Positions 1 through 5,700 of a DNA stretch of 8,795 bases are shown here, piece after piece. This stretch comes from Acidilobaceae archaeon UBA162 (GTDB lineage: Archaea; Thermoproteota; Thermoprotei_A; Sulfolobales; Acidilobaceae). A model generated the notes under the pieces. The model did no database searches. It was not told the DNA's origin and saw nothing but the letters and a program-made list of their open reading frames with translations. The position numbers and the translations under genes are program-made. Position 1 is the first letter of the stretch. The number at the start of each line of letters is the position of its first letter. The stretch is taken from assembly GCA_002496425.1 (NCBI GenBank), contig DAJS01000022.1:41912-50706 (forward strand), given 5' to 3'.

Positions 1-20
1 CTAAGCTCCACTTCCCCCTC

Positions 21-57
21 GAGCCCTTGATGCCCTTCTTAAGGGCGTCGAGGGCTC
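21..57. repeat. Long hairpin just downstream of the GH1 gene
   Basis: Bases 21-37 pair with 41-57 around a 3-nt loop (38-40). The outer arm GAGCCCT (21-27) is the exact complement of AGGGCTC (51-57), and the inner arm GCCCTT (32-37) of AAGGGC (41-46). The 17-pair stem contains two T/G pairs (28/50 and 31/47). These would be G-U wobbles in a plus-strand RNA but A/C mismatches in a minus-strand RNA. It lies about 10 nt beyond the stop of the minus-strand glycosidase, so it could mark that transcript's end, although no T-tract follows in that direction. Its function is unknown. Confidence 0.5.
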
Positions 58-67
58 ACATGATACC

Positions 68-1555
68 TCAGCCTAGGTGGCCTGGATTGAGGGGCCTAAG
101 GGGTGGCACGGAGTTTAGATGTTCCAACTCGTCAGGGATCTTGGAGGCCCTAGCTATCTCCCTGTAGACGAGCGCCGAGGGTCTCCAGTAGAGCCTCTTG
201 GTGGAGTAGTCGACCTTCAGCAGGCCGAACCTCATGGAGAAGCCCGAGGCCCACTCATAGTTGTCGGCCAGGGACCAGTGCATGTAAGCCCTCACGTCAG
301 CCCCATCCCCTATAGCCCTGGCTACCTGGGCTATGTGGGACACGAGGTAGTAGGGCCTCTGGTAGTCGGCATCGTCGGCTATCCCATTCTCGGTTACATA
401 TATCGGTAGGCCGTAGCGTCTCCAGTACTTGGTTATAACGTCGTAGATGCCCTCGGGCCAGAACTCCCAGCCGAAGTCGCTGCAGGGCCTCCCGGCAGGG
501 CTGACACCGTTCCTCTCGCAGCCGTGCCCATAGCCGCCCACAGGATGGTAGGCGTTCCTGGCGGCATCATACTTCACTGCTGTTCTAGTGTAGTAGTTCA
601 CACCTATCCAGTCGAGCCTCTTGGCTAGGTCCTCTCTGAGGCCCACCGGGTCCCATCTGGAGGTCTCGCCCTTAATTATAGCGTCAAAGAAGTCCCACCT
701 CTCCCTTTTCTCAGCCATCTCCACCGCTGGGGCGTCAGCATCCGTTAGCGGGGTAAAGGAGGTATTGGCGTAAATTATGCCTACTGGCTTCTTTGAATAG
801 GCCTTAACCGCATCATAGGCTCTAGCGTGGGCCTGTATTATGTTGAACAGGGCCCTCTCGGCGAGCCTTACGTCAAGGTACCCAGGCGGGAAGCCTGACC
901 TTACCGCTGCGTAGCCCAGGCCGGCAACCACGTTGGGCTCGTTCATGGTGCTCCATGCATCGGCCAGGTCATCAAGCTTTGAGGTTATGAACGCTGCAAA
1001 CCTAGCGAACTCGAACACTGTCCTCGTTGAGAGCCATCCTGTAGGGCCGCTGAGGTCCCCCCTCCTCACCCTTATGGGGTCGTGAAGCCATAGGGGAAGG
1101 GGCCAGTGGTAAAGGTTTACGATCAGCATGAGGCCACGGGACTTGAGGTCGCTGAAGATCTCCCTGTAGTGGTTAAGGGCGTCAACGTTGACGTAGCTCT
1201 CCAGCTGCCTCAGCTCCGACTCGCTAACGTCAACCTCTGTGACCCTGGTCGCGTCAGGGCTCCAGCCCTTAGGGGCCGGGGGCTGGCGCGGGAAGAGCCT
1301 GGACCATGAAATCCCTATCCTGGCTATCCTCAGCCCCATGGACTGGGCCGCATCATGGAACCTCCTGTAGTTGTGCCAGTAGGCGGGCCCATTCTCGGGC
1401 AGGTCGCCGCTGACTATGCCGGCAGCTATGTTTTCAGGGTCATGTACCCAAGCCCACCAGTCGGAGTTAGGGTCCTCGGATCCTGGAAGCCCCATCTCGG
1501 ACTGGAAGTCGGCCTGGGACCAACCAAACATGAAGGACCTGGGGAGCTGAATCAA
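68..1555 (-). CDS. bgaS: GH1 beta-glycosidase (beta-glucosidase/beta-galactosidase, Sulfolobus LacS type)
   Basis: Family 1 retaining glycosidase that removes terminal beta-linked glucose or galactose from oligosaccharides. It is probably cytoplasmic, since no signal peptide is seen. Of its 495 residues, the acid/base Glu is E206 (TMNEP, 203-207) and the nucleophile is E389 (VTENG, 387-391). Sugar-binding residues of the family are present: Q18, H150, W151, N205, W427, E434 and W435. The TTG start is chosen because it directly follows an in-frame TAA and because residues 1-18 then align without a gap to the start of the S. solfataricus enzyme (F-x-F-G-W-S-Q-A-x-F-Q-S-E-M-G). A TATA-like sequence lies about 35 nt upstream. 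The gene stands alone on its strand; the divergent neighbour is a dead GH12 cellulase. Gluco versus galacto preference cannot be read from the sequence. Confidence 0.95.
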   Translation of the reverse strand: MIQLPRSFMFGWSQADFQSEMGLPGSEDPNSDWWAWVHDPENIAAGIVSGDLPENGPAYWHNYRRFHDAAQSMGLRIARIGISWSRLFPRQPPAPKGWSPDATRVTEVDVSESELRQLESYVNVDALNHYREIFSDLKSRGLMLIVNLYHWPLPLWLHDPIRVRRGDLSGPTGWLSTRTVFEFARFAAFITSKLDDLADAWSTMNEPNVVAGLGYAAVRSGFPPGYLDVRLAERALFNIIQAHARAYDAVKAYSKKPVGIIYANTSFTPLTDADAPAVEMAEKRERWDFFDAIIKGETSRWDPVGLREDLAKRLDWIGVNYYTRTAVKYDAARNAYHPVGGYGHGCERNGVSPAGRPCSDFGWEFWPEGIYDVITKYWRRYGLPIYVTENGIADDADYQRPYYLVSHIAQVARAIGDGADVRAYMHWSLADNYEWASGFSMRFGLLKVDYSTKRLYWRPSALVYREIARASKIPDELEHLNSVPPLRPLNPGHLG

Positions 1556-1586
1556 TTATGACCGCCGTGTGATCGGTCAAACCCAC

Positions 1587-1595
1587 CAAAATAAG
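1587..1595 (-). promoter_or_regulatory. Probable TATA box of the GH1 gene
   Basis: The minus strand reads CTTATTTTG here, the most AT-rich stretch upstream of the glycosidase. A transcript starting about 26 nt downstream would begin near 1565, leaving a leader of roughly 10 nt before the TTG at 1555, typical of crenarchaeal genes with short leaders. The box is a weak match to the TTTAWA consensus. Confidence 0.4.
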
Positions 1596-1609
1596 GGCAT
1601 TGCCTCTAG

Positions 1610-1966
1610 GTGTTCCCTGACACAGAGATAATGGTCTGACTCTACCATGAGGACGCTGTGTTAGACAAACCCTACTTCGTGCCCGAGGGCTTCATAGAGG
1701 TCTCCGTTACAGTTAACGGTACTAGGGCCCACGAGACCTTCTATGTCTACGTTCTGCCTTGTACAGGCAGCGCCACCGGCCGGATAGGCGTGTACCACCT
1801 CCTGCCACTAACCTGACGGCAACGTCACCGTGCCCTCTCGGAGCTGATAAGGGAGGCTCCCCTCTACGTCAGGAAGGTCTTCAGCTGGCTTAACGTAAGT
1901 GACTACTACCTTGACATGATATAGGTCGGCATAGAGTTCAACTATGTCAATGCCGGGGTCTGGTAG
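1610..1966 (+). pseudogene. Decayed 3' half of a GH12 endo-beta-glucanase gene
   Basis: No open frame survives, but conceptual reading gives a GH12 C-terminal half. The frame starting at 1610 gives VFPDTEIMV, a TGA at 1637-1639, then LYHEDA. EIMVW is the GH12 nucleophile signature, so the TGA most simply replaces the TGG for Trp. Translation continues (VPEGFIEVSVTVNG, then FYVYVLP) to a TGA at 1814. The sequence DGNVTVPS is recovered only in the +1 frame (1815-1838), after which the first frame resumes with ELIREAPLYV, then WLNVSDYYLDMI, a TAG at 1922, and VGIEF. The GIEF Glu (codon 1934) sits where the GH12 acid/base lies, 103 codons after the nucleophile, and a further TAG follows at 1964. 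The N-terminal half is missing; the divergent GH1 gene occupies that space. The family call is from recalled motifs, not a search. Confidence 0.8.
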
Positions 1967-2058
1967 GCTGCATGCTGTGGCAATGAACCATAGAGGTCTC
2001 GCCATGAAGCCATTGGGCATTCAGTGCGCAGTGCTAAAGGCCCCAGGTGCCTTAATGT

Positions 2059-2304
2059 ATGCAGGGACCTAAAGTGGCCAGGGTCAAAGTGAAGTACCTG
2101 GGCTACCTGGCCGACCTGGCCGGGACCTCAGAGGCAGAGGTTGAGGTTAAGGACGGTACCAGGGTTGAGGATGTAGCCCCTGTGATAAGGAAGTTAAGGC
2201 GTAGCGACTATGTGCTCCTGGTCGACGGCAAGGGGGCTGAGCCCGACACGCAAGTAAGCGATGGGAGCGTCGTAGTTCTCCTGCCCGAGACCGGCGGCGG
2301 CTAG
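2059..2304 (+). CDS. MoaD/ThiS-family ubiquitin-like protein (possible SAMP)
   Basis: This 81-residue protein has the beta-grasp pattern of MoaD/ThiS: a first strand (VKVKYLGYLADLAG, about 10-23), a D-G-T-R-V-E-D region, and the C-terminal strand VVVLLPETGGG. Family members end in Gly-Gly, which an E1-like enzyme adenylates and converts to a thiocarboxylate for molybdopterin or thiamine synthesis or tRNA thiolation, or, in archaeal SAMPs, attaches to lysines. This tail is Gly-Gly-Gly. The ATG at 2059 has AGGTG nine bases upstream; an earlier ATG at 2055 is in another frame and stops after five codons. V6 (GTG, 2074) is an alternative start. No MoaE, E1 or other cofactor gene is adjacent, so the specific role is open. 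The gene ends inside a CTAG shared with the convergent CBS gene. Confidence 0.85.
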   Translation: MQGPKVARVKVKYLGYLADLAGTSEAEVEVKDGTRVEDVAPVIRKLRRSDYVLLVDGKGAEPDTQVSDGSVVVLLPETGGG

Positions 2305-3062
2305 CGGGAGGAGAGCCAGTAGGTGAGCGCCAGGTCATCGACTGCCCCGCAGGGCCTCCTGCCGCAGAAGACTGCTGCAACGTCAACACCTTTGGCAGAC
2401 ATGGTCCTGGCCGCCTCAGACACCGTTGCCCCAAGGTCTACATAGGCTAAGGGCACAACGGAGGCCCTGGAGACGGGGGTTGCAAGTTCAAAGTCGCCGT
2501 CTGCCATGGCCAGCACCACCTCCCTCACGCTCAGGACCCCCACCAGTGAGTCCCCGTCCATCACCAAGGCCCCCGTGGAGCCAGCTGAGGCCATGGTCCT
2601 GGCAGCCTCGGCTAACGGGCTTGAGGGTGATACGGTTGGGTACCCCTTTATCACCACGTCTGACAGCGGCCAGGAGCCATAGCTGCTGGCCGCCAGCTCG
2701 AGGACCACGTCGTGGGTCGTGAAGACGCCCAGTGGTGAACCCTCGGGGCCCACCAGGACCGAGGTCACCCTCCTGCGCCCCATGGATCTCACCGCCTCTA
2801 TGACCGGGGCCTCTGGGCTCACGTAGACCGGGGTCTCGAGCCCCGCCTCAGCCAGGGTGGCGTTAGCCAGCTCGGCCCCCTGCGAGGCTAAGCCGAGCAG
2901 GGAGGCAGCGTTGAAGACCCCGGTTACCTTCCCAGCAGCGTCAGTAGTGACAAGCCTCCTGACGTTCCTTGACGCCATCACCTTCACGGCCTCAGCCACG
3001 GTCATGTCCTCAGGCACTGATATGACTGGCCTAGAGGACCTGGCCAACACGCTCGCTATCAA
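2301..3062 (-). CDS. Four-CBS-domain protein
   Basis: The 253-residue protein is made up almost wholly of CBS motifs, at about 3-60, 66-125, 132-187 and 195-250, forming two Bateman modules. Each repeat shows the usual pattern of a V-x-P strand, a helix with E-A-x-x-x-M, then a strand ending G-V-F/L (GVFNAASLL, GVFTTHDVVLEL, GVLSVREVVLAM). The fourth is degenerate (GAVDDLALTYWL). CBS pairs bind adenine nucleotides, SAM or related ligands and usually regulate a partner, but no catalytic or DNA-binding domain is attached here. The TTG start at 3062-3060 overlaps the TGA of the upstream dehydrogenase (TTGA), with a GGAG eight or so bases before it, so translation is probably coupled. Ligand and partner cannot be inferred. 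Confidence 0.88.
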   Translation of the reverse strand: MIASVLARSSRPVISVPEDMTVAEAVKVMASRNVRRLVTTDAAGKVTGVFNAASLLGLASQGAELANATLAEAGLETPVYVSPEAPVIEAVRSMGRRRVTSVLVGPEGSPLGVFTTHDVVLELAASSYGSWPLSDVVIKGYPTVSPSSPLAEAARTMASAGSTGALVMDGDSLVGVLSVREVVLAMADGDFELATPVSRASVVPLAYVDLGATVSEAARTMSAKGVDVAAVFCGRRPCGAVDDLALTYWLSSR

Positions 3063-4018
3063 GTTCTCTCCTGTCGCGGGAGGGCCACGAGGATATAAAG
3101 GCTTAGGCCGTCAGCAGGATCCTCCCGTCCCTCTCTCGAGAACACCAGCTTGAGGGCCTCCCTGGCCTCGCCTAGGCTGAGCTTCCTCCATATCTTCACC
3201 TTCAGTAGGCCCCTAGCGGCCAGGTCTATCAGTCTAAGGAAATCCCTCCTGGTGCCGCCCGTGGCCCCTATTATCTGTACCTCCCTCATGTAGAGGTCTG
3301 GCACTGATATTGTTATGTTCTCGCCCGTGAGTGCCCCGTAGACTATCAGCCTCCCCCTCTTGTCGAGCAGCTTGAGCGAGGTCTGCAGCGTAGCAGTACC
3401 GAGCGAGTCTATAACCACGTCAGCCAGCTTCCCGCCGGTCATCTTCGTGAGGACCTCATAGCTCTCCTCAATGGTAGCGACCTCCTCAGCCCCTAGCCAG
3501 GCGGGCCACTTCTTGGTGGTTACAGCCAGCACCCTGGCCCCTATTAGCTTGGCCAGCTGTAAGGTGAACTGATCGGTGTTGCCCGAGGCTCCAACTATTA
3601 CCACTACGTCCCCTGGTAGCACGCGAGCCTCCATGAGTGCGTGGAACGCCGTGAGGCCAGCCACTGGCAGGCTCGCCGCTAGGTCCCACGGGACCGAGTC
3701 AGGCAGCCTGAACACGTTGCTCTCCCTGACCACAGCCCTCTCGGCGAAGCCGCCGTTACTGTTCACGCCAATGATGCCACCGTTCCTGCAGAGGTGCTCA
3801 TGTTCAGCCATGCAGAGGTCGCACGTGCCATCGAAGATCCTGGGGTAGACCACGACCCTGTCGCCGGGCGAGACCCTGGTGACCTCCTTGCCTACCTCCT
3901 CAACAATGCCTGCGAACTCGACGCCAGGTATGTGTGGCATTGGGTCCACGTCCCTCATACCCGTTACAGTGTAGTAGTCGATGGGGTTCATGCCGGCCTC
4001 CATGACCCTTATGATCAC
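3059..4018 (-). CDS. MDR-superfamily alcohol dehydrogenase/quinone reductase-like protein, main frame
   Basis: NAD(P)H-dependent medium-chain oxidoreductase. The open frame (319 codons from an internal GTG) has a GroES-like domain with GVEFAGIVEEVG (32-43) and a Rossmann domain with the nucleotide-binding segment VGASGNTDQF (142-151). The catalytic zinc ligands of classical zinc ADHs are not seen: the usual Cys position reads NPID (11-14) and GHE is GVE. The structural-zinc lobe is retained as D63-x2-C66-x2-C69-x7-C77, an acidic residue plus three cysteines, recalling the Glu ligand of S. solfataricus ADH. The frame lacks the first strand of the family. That segment exists upstream in another frame (4019-4112), and removing one base restores a 350-residue protein. 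It is the first gene of a two-gene operon with the CBS gene. Substrate unknown. Confidence 0.85.
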   Translation of the reverse strand: MIIRVMEAGMNPIDYYTVTGMRDVDPMPHIPGVEFAGIVEEVGKEVTRVSPGDRVVVYPRIFDGTCDLCMAEHEHLCRNGGIIGVNSNGGFAERAVVRESNVFRLPDSVPWDLAASLPVAGLTAFHALMEARVLPGDVVVIVGASGNTDQFTLQLAKLIGARVLAVTTKKWPAWLGAEEVATIEESYEVLTKMTGGKLADVVIDSLGTATLQTSLKLLDKRGRLIVYGALTGENITISVPDLYMREVQIIGATGGTRRDFLRLIDLAARGLLKVKIWRKLSLGEAREALKLVFSREGREDPADGLSLYILVALPRQERT

Positions 4019-4112
4019 ATCATGAGGTCCAGGCGAGGGGTCAGGGAACCTCAGCGAAGCTCAGGTCGTCGATATTAAAGGTGTTCATCAGGTTAGCCTT
4101 TAACAGGATCAC
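4019..4112 (-). pseudogene. Out-of-frame 5' end of the dehydrogenase gene
   Basis: From a GTG at 4112-4110 the minus strand encodes VILLKANLMNTF then NIDDLSFAEVP and stops at TGA (4043-4041). In the +1 frame the sequence continues DPSPGPHDVIIRVMEAG into the main dehydrogenase frame. FAEVPDPSPGPHDVIIRV is the standard MDR N-terminus, so the two frames belong to one gene. The switch is at GTT CCC TGA C: one surplus C in the run complementary to 4044-4046, or a +1 ribosomal shift at CCC-T. A TATA box 26 nt upstream supports the GTG at 4112 as the real, nearly leaderless start. Whether this is a genuine mutation, a sequence error or recoding cannot be decided from the sequence. Confidence 0.85.
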
Positions 4113-4137
4113 CTGCTCTCTGACAAGCCTTAGGGGG

Positions 4138-4143
4138 ATAAAA
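4138..4143 (-). promoter_or_regulatory. TATA box of the dehydrogenase-CBS operon
   Basis: The minus strand reads CTTTTATC. Its centre (about 4140) is 26 nt before 4114, so the predicted transcript starts two or three bases before the GTG at 4112. This supports the upstream, frameshifted start rather than the in-frame GTG at 4018. Confidence 0.55.
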
Positions 4144-4178
4144 GTGATTCTATGTTGGCCATGAAGGTCTGAACCAAG

Positions 4179-4187
4179 TATTTTTAA
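4179..4187 (+). promoter_or_regulatory. TATA box of the DHPS-related gene
   Basis: TATTTTTAA preceded by CCAAG, a reasonable BRE-like context. A centre at about 4184 predicts a transcript start near 4210. That lies after the GTG at 4201 but before the TTG at 4219, so it favours the TTG as start codon. Confidence 0.6.
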
Positions 4188-4218
4188 CCTACTGGGTACC
4201 GTGCCCAGTGAGAGCACG

Positions 4219-5700
4219 TTGAGGGCAGCGATACTGACGAGCAGGGCCGCCGAGGAGCTGGTGGGGGAGGTGCTCAGAGACTACAGGGGCAACATGGACA
4301 TTGACGTGGTAGCCCTGCCGGTGCCCGCCATATCTGTGTTGACCACCTCAGCGGCAGCGGCGATAGTAGCGTCAAGGCCTGAGCTCAGGGAGCGCCTGAA
4401 GTCGTCGGACATGATCATAGTTCCAGGCCTCATGAGGGGAAGCGGGGACGAGATAGCCAGGGTGGTCGGGAAGCCTGTGGTCAAGGGGCCCAGGATCCTC
4501 GGGGCCCTGCCTGCCGTGCTGAGATATGTTGAGCAGGGGGTCGCCCTGAGCCCCGACAAAAGCGCTGAGGAGGTGCTGGGCGAGCTGAGACCAAGGGTCA
4601 GCTTCGAGGAGTACGCAAGAGTAGGAGGGGTGCCAATAGCCCTAAGGGGTCCCCCGCTGGCGCTGCTTGCAGAGGTGCACCCTGGCGTCCCAGAGGGCTC
4701 GGTTGCTTCCGAGACGCTGAGGATGGTCCAGGACGGGGCTGACATAATTGTAGTCGGCGCTGTCCCCTCAATGGATCCAAGGGAGCTGGGCCGCAGGGTT
4801 AGGGAGGCGCTCCTAGCTGGGAGACCGGTGATAGCAGAGGCCCCTACCAGGGCCCACGCTGAGGAGGCCCTCTCAGCCGGGGCCTCGGGACTGAGCGTTG
4901 AAGGGGAGATGGGCCTGGAGCTTATTGAGGAAGGGGCCTCACCCCTCGTAATAGTAGGCGACTCGAGGCTCGAGGTCCTGAGGGAGGCTGAGAGGCTATC
5001 AGGCAGGGTCAAGATCATAGCTGACCCCTCCCTTGCCGTGCCCCCTCTTGGCCTAGTGGACAGCCTGGTCAGGTTCAGGCAGGCCTCGGCGGAGCTAAGC
5101 GTCCCGCTGCTGTTCTCAGCGGCTAACGTAAGCGAGGATGTTGAGGCTGACACAGCTGGGGTCCACGCGCTCCTGGCCCTAATGGGAGTCGAGCTCAGGG
5201 CCTCCGCGTACCTGGTGGTAGAAGAGACCTACAAATCCCACAGGTCAACGGCGGAGGCCAGGGAGGCGCTGAGGCTGGCAGAGGAGGCCTTCGTAGCCAG
5301 GAGCACTGAGAGAGGTTCCTTCAGCAGGCTCCTCATGCTCAAGCAGCAGTACGAGCCGCCCGAGGAGCCCTTGGAGCAGGCGGAGCAGGTGGGATATGTG
5401 GAGCCCAACGTGAGGCCTGATGAGTACGTCCAGATCCTGGTGTCGCACAGGAGGGGCACAATAGCCGTGAGGCTGGTCAGGGGAGGCAAGGCGGTGCTGA
5501 CCCTTGAGGGCCGCCACGCGCTTAGCATTGCTAGGGAGCTGGTCAGGAGGGCTGGCCTAAACCAGGAGCACGCAGCATACGTGGGCTATGAGCTGGCCAA
5601 GGCAGAGGAGGCGCTGAGGCTCGGGAAGACCTATGTCCAGGACGAGCCTGTCATAGAGACCCCATGGGAGAGGGGAGCCAACGGGGTAAGGAAGTGCTAG
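4219..5700 (+). CDS. Dihydropteroate synthase-related protein (TIGR00284 type) with C-terminal DUF4346-like domain
   Basis: Archaeal DHPS-related protein, expected in species without bacterial-type DHPS and suspected to act in pterin cofactor synthesis; the reaction is not proven. From the TTG the protein has 493 residues. Family marks are VKGPRILGALPAVL (about 88-101), the TIM-barrel segment RGPPLALLAEV (143-153), GADIIVVGA (173-181), IIADPSL (266-272), and LLFSAANVSEDVEADTAGVHALL (about 297-319), which corresponds to the NVTELxDADSxGVNALL signature. A separate C-terminal domain (about 399-477) ends HAAYVGYELAKAEEAL then YVQDEP, typical of DUF4346. The TTG at 4219 gives MRAAILTSRAAEEL, matching family N-termini, and fits the TATA box; a GTG at 4201 would add six residues. 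The stop shares CTAG with the convergent radical SAM gene. Confidence 0.85.
   Translation: MRAAILTSRAAEELVGEVLRDYRGNMDIDVVALPVPAISVLTTSAAAAIVASRPELRERLKSSDMIIVPGLMRGSGDEIARVVGKPVVKGPRILGALPAVLRYVEQGVALSPDKSAEEVLGELRPRVSFEEYARVGGVPIALRGPPLALLAEVHPGVPEGSVASETLRMVQDGADIIVVGAVPSMDPRELGRRVREALLAGRPVIAEAPTRAHAEEALSAGASGLSVEGEMGLELIEEGASPLVIVGDSRLEVLREAERLSGRVKIIADPSLAVPPLGLVDSLVRFRQASAELSVPLLFSAANVSEDVEADTAGVHALLALMGVELRASAYLVVEETYKSHRSTAEAREALRLAEEAFVARSTERGSFSRLLMLKQQYEPPEEPLEQAEQVGYVEPNVRPDEYVQILVSHRRGTIAVRLVRGGKAVLTLEGRHALSIARELVRRAGLNQEHAAYVGYELAKAEEALRLGKTYVQDEPVIETPWERGANGVRKC

Noticed and set aside
1..67. Short minus-strand reading (ALDALKKGIKGSRGKWSL) that might begin another gene after GH1
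   Set aside because: No start codon lies in that frame before the window edge and it directly follows an in-frame TGA; the hairpin accounts for much of the repetitive look.
1637..1639. TGA read as an amino acid (stop reassignment or selenocysteine)
   Set aside because: The same remnant has further TGA and TAG stops and two compensating frameshifts, so simple gene decay explains it.
1808..2020. 70-codon minus-strand frame
   Set aside because: It is antisense to the GH12 remnant; the plus-strand reading has conserved motifs and this one does not.
4201..4218. GTG start for the DHPS-related gene
   Set aside because: The TATA box at 4179-4187 predicts a transcript start after this codon, and the family N-terminus begins at the TTG at 4219. 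It remains a minor alternative.
4281..5153. 290-codon minus-strand frame
   Set aside because: Serine/leucine-rich shadow of the DHPS-related gene, with no promoter or domain pattern.
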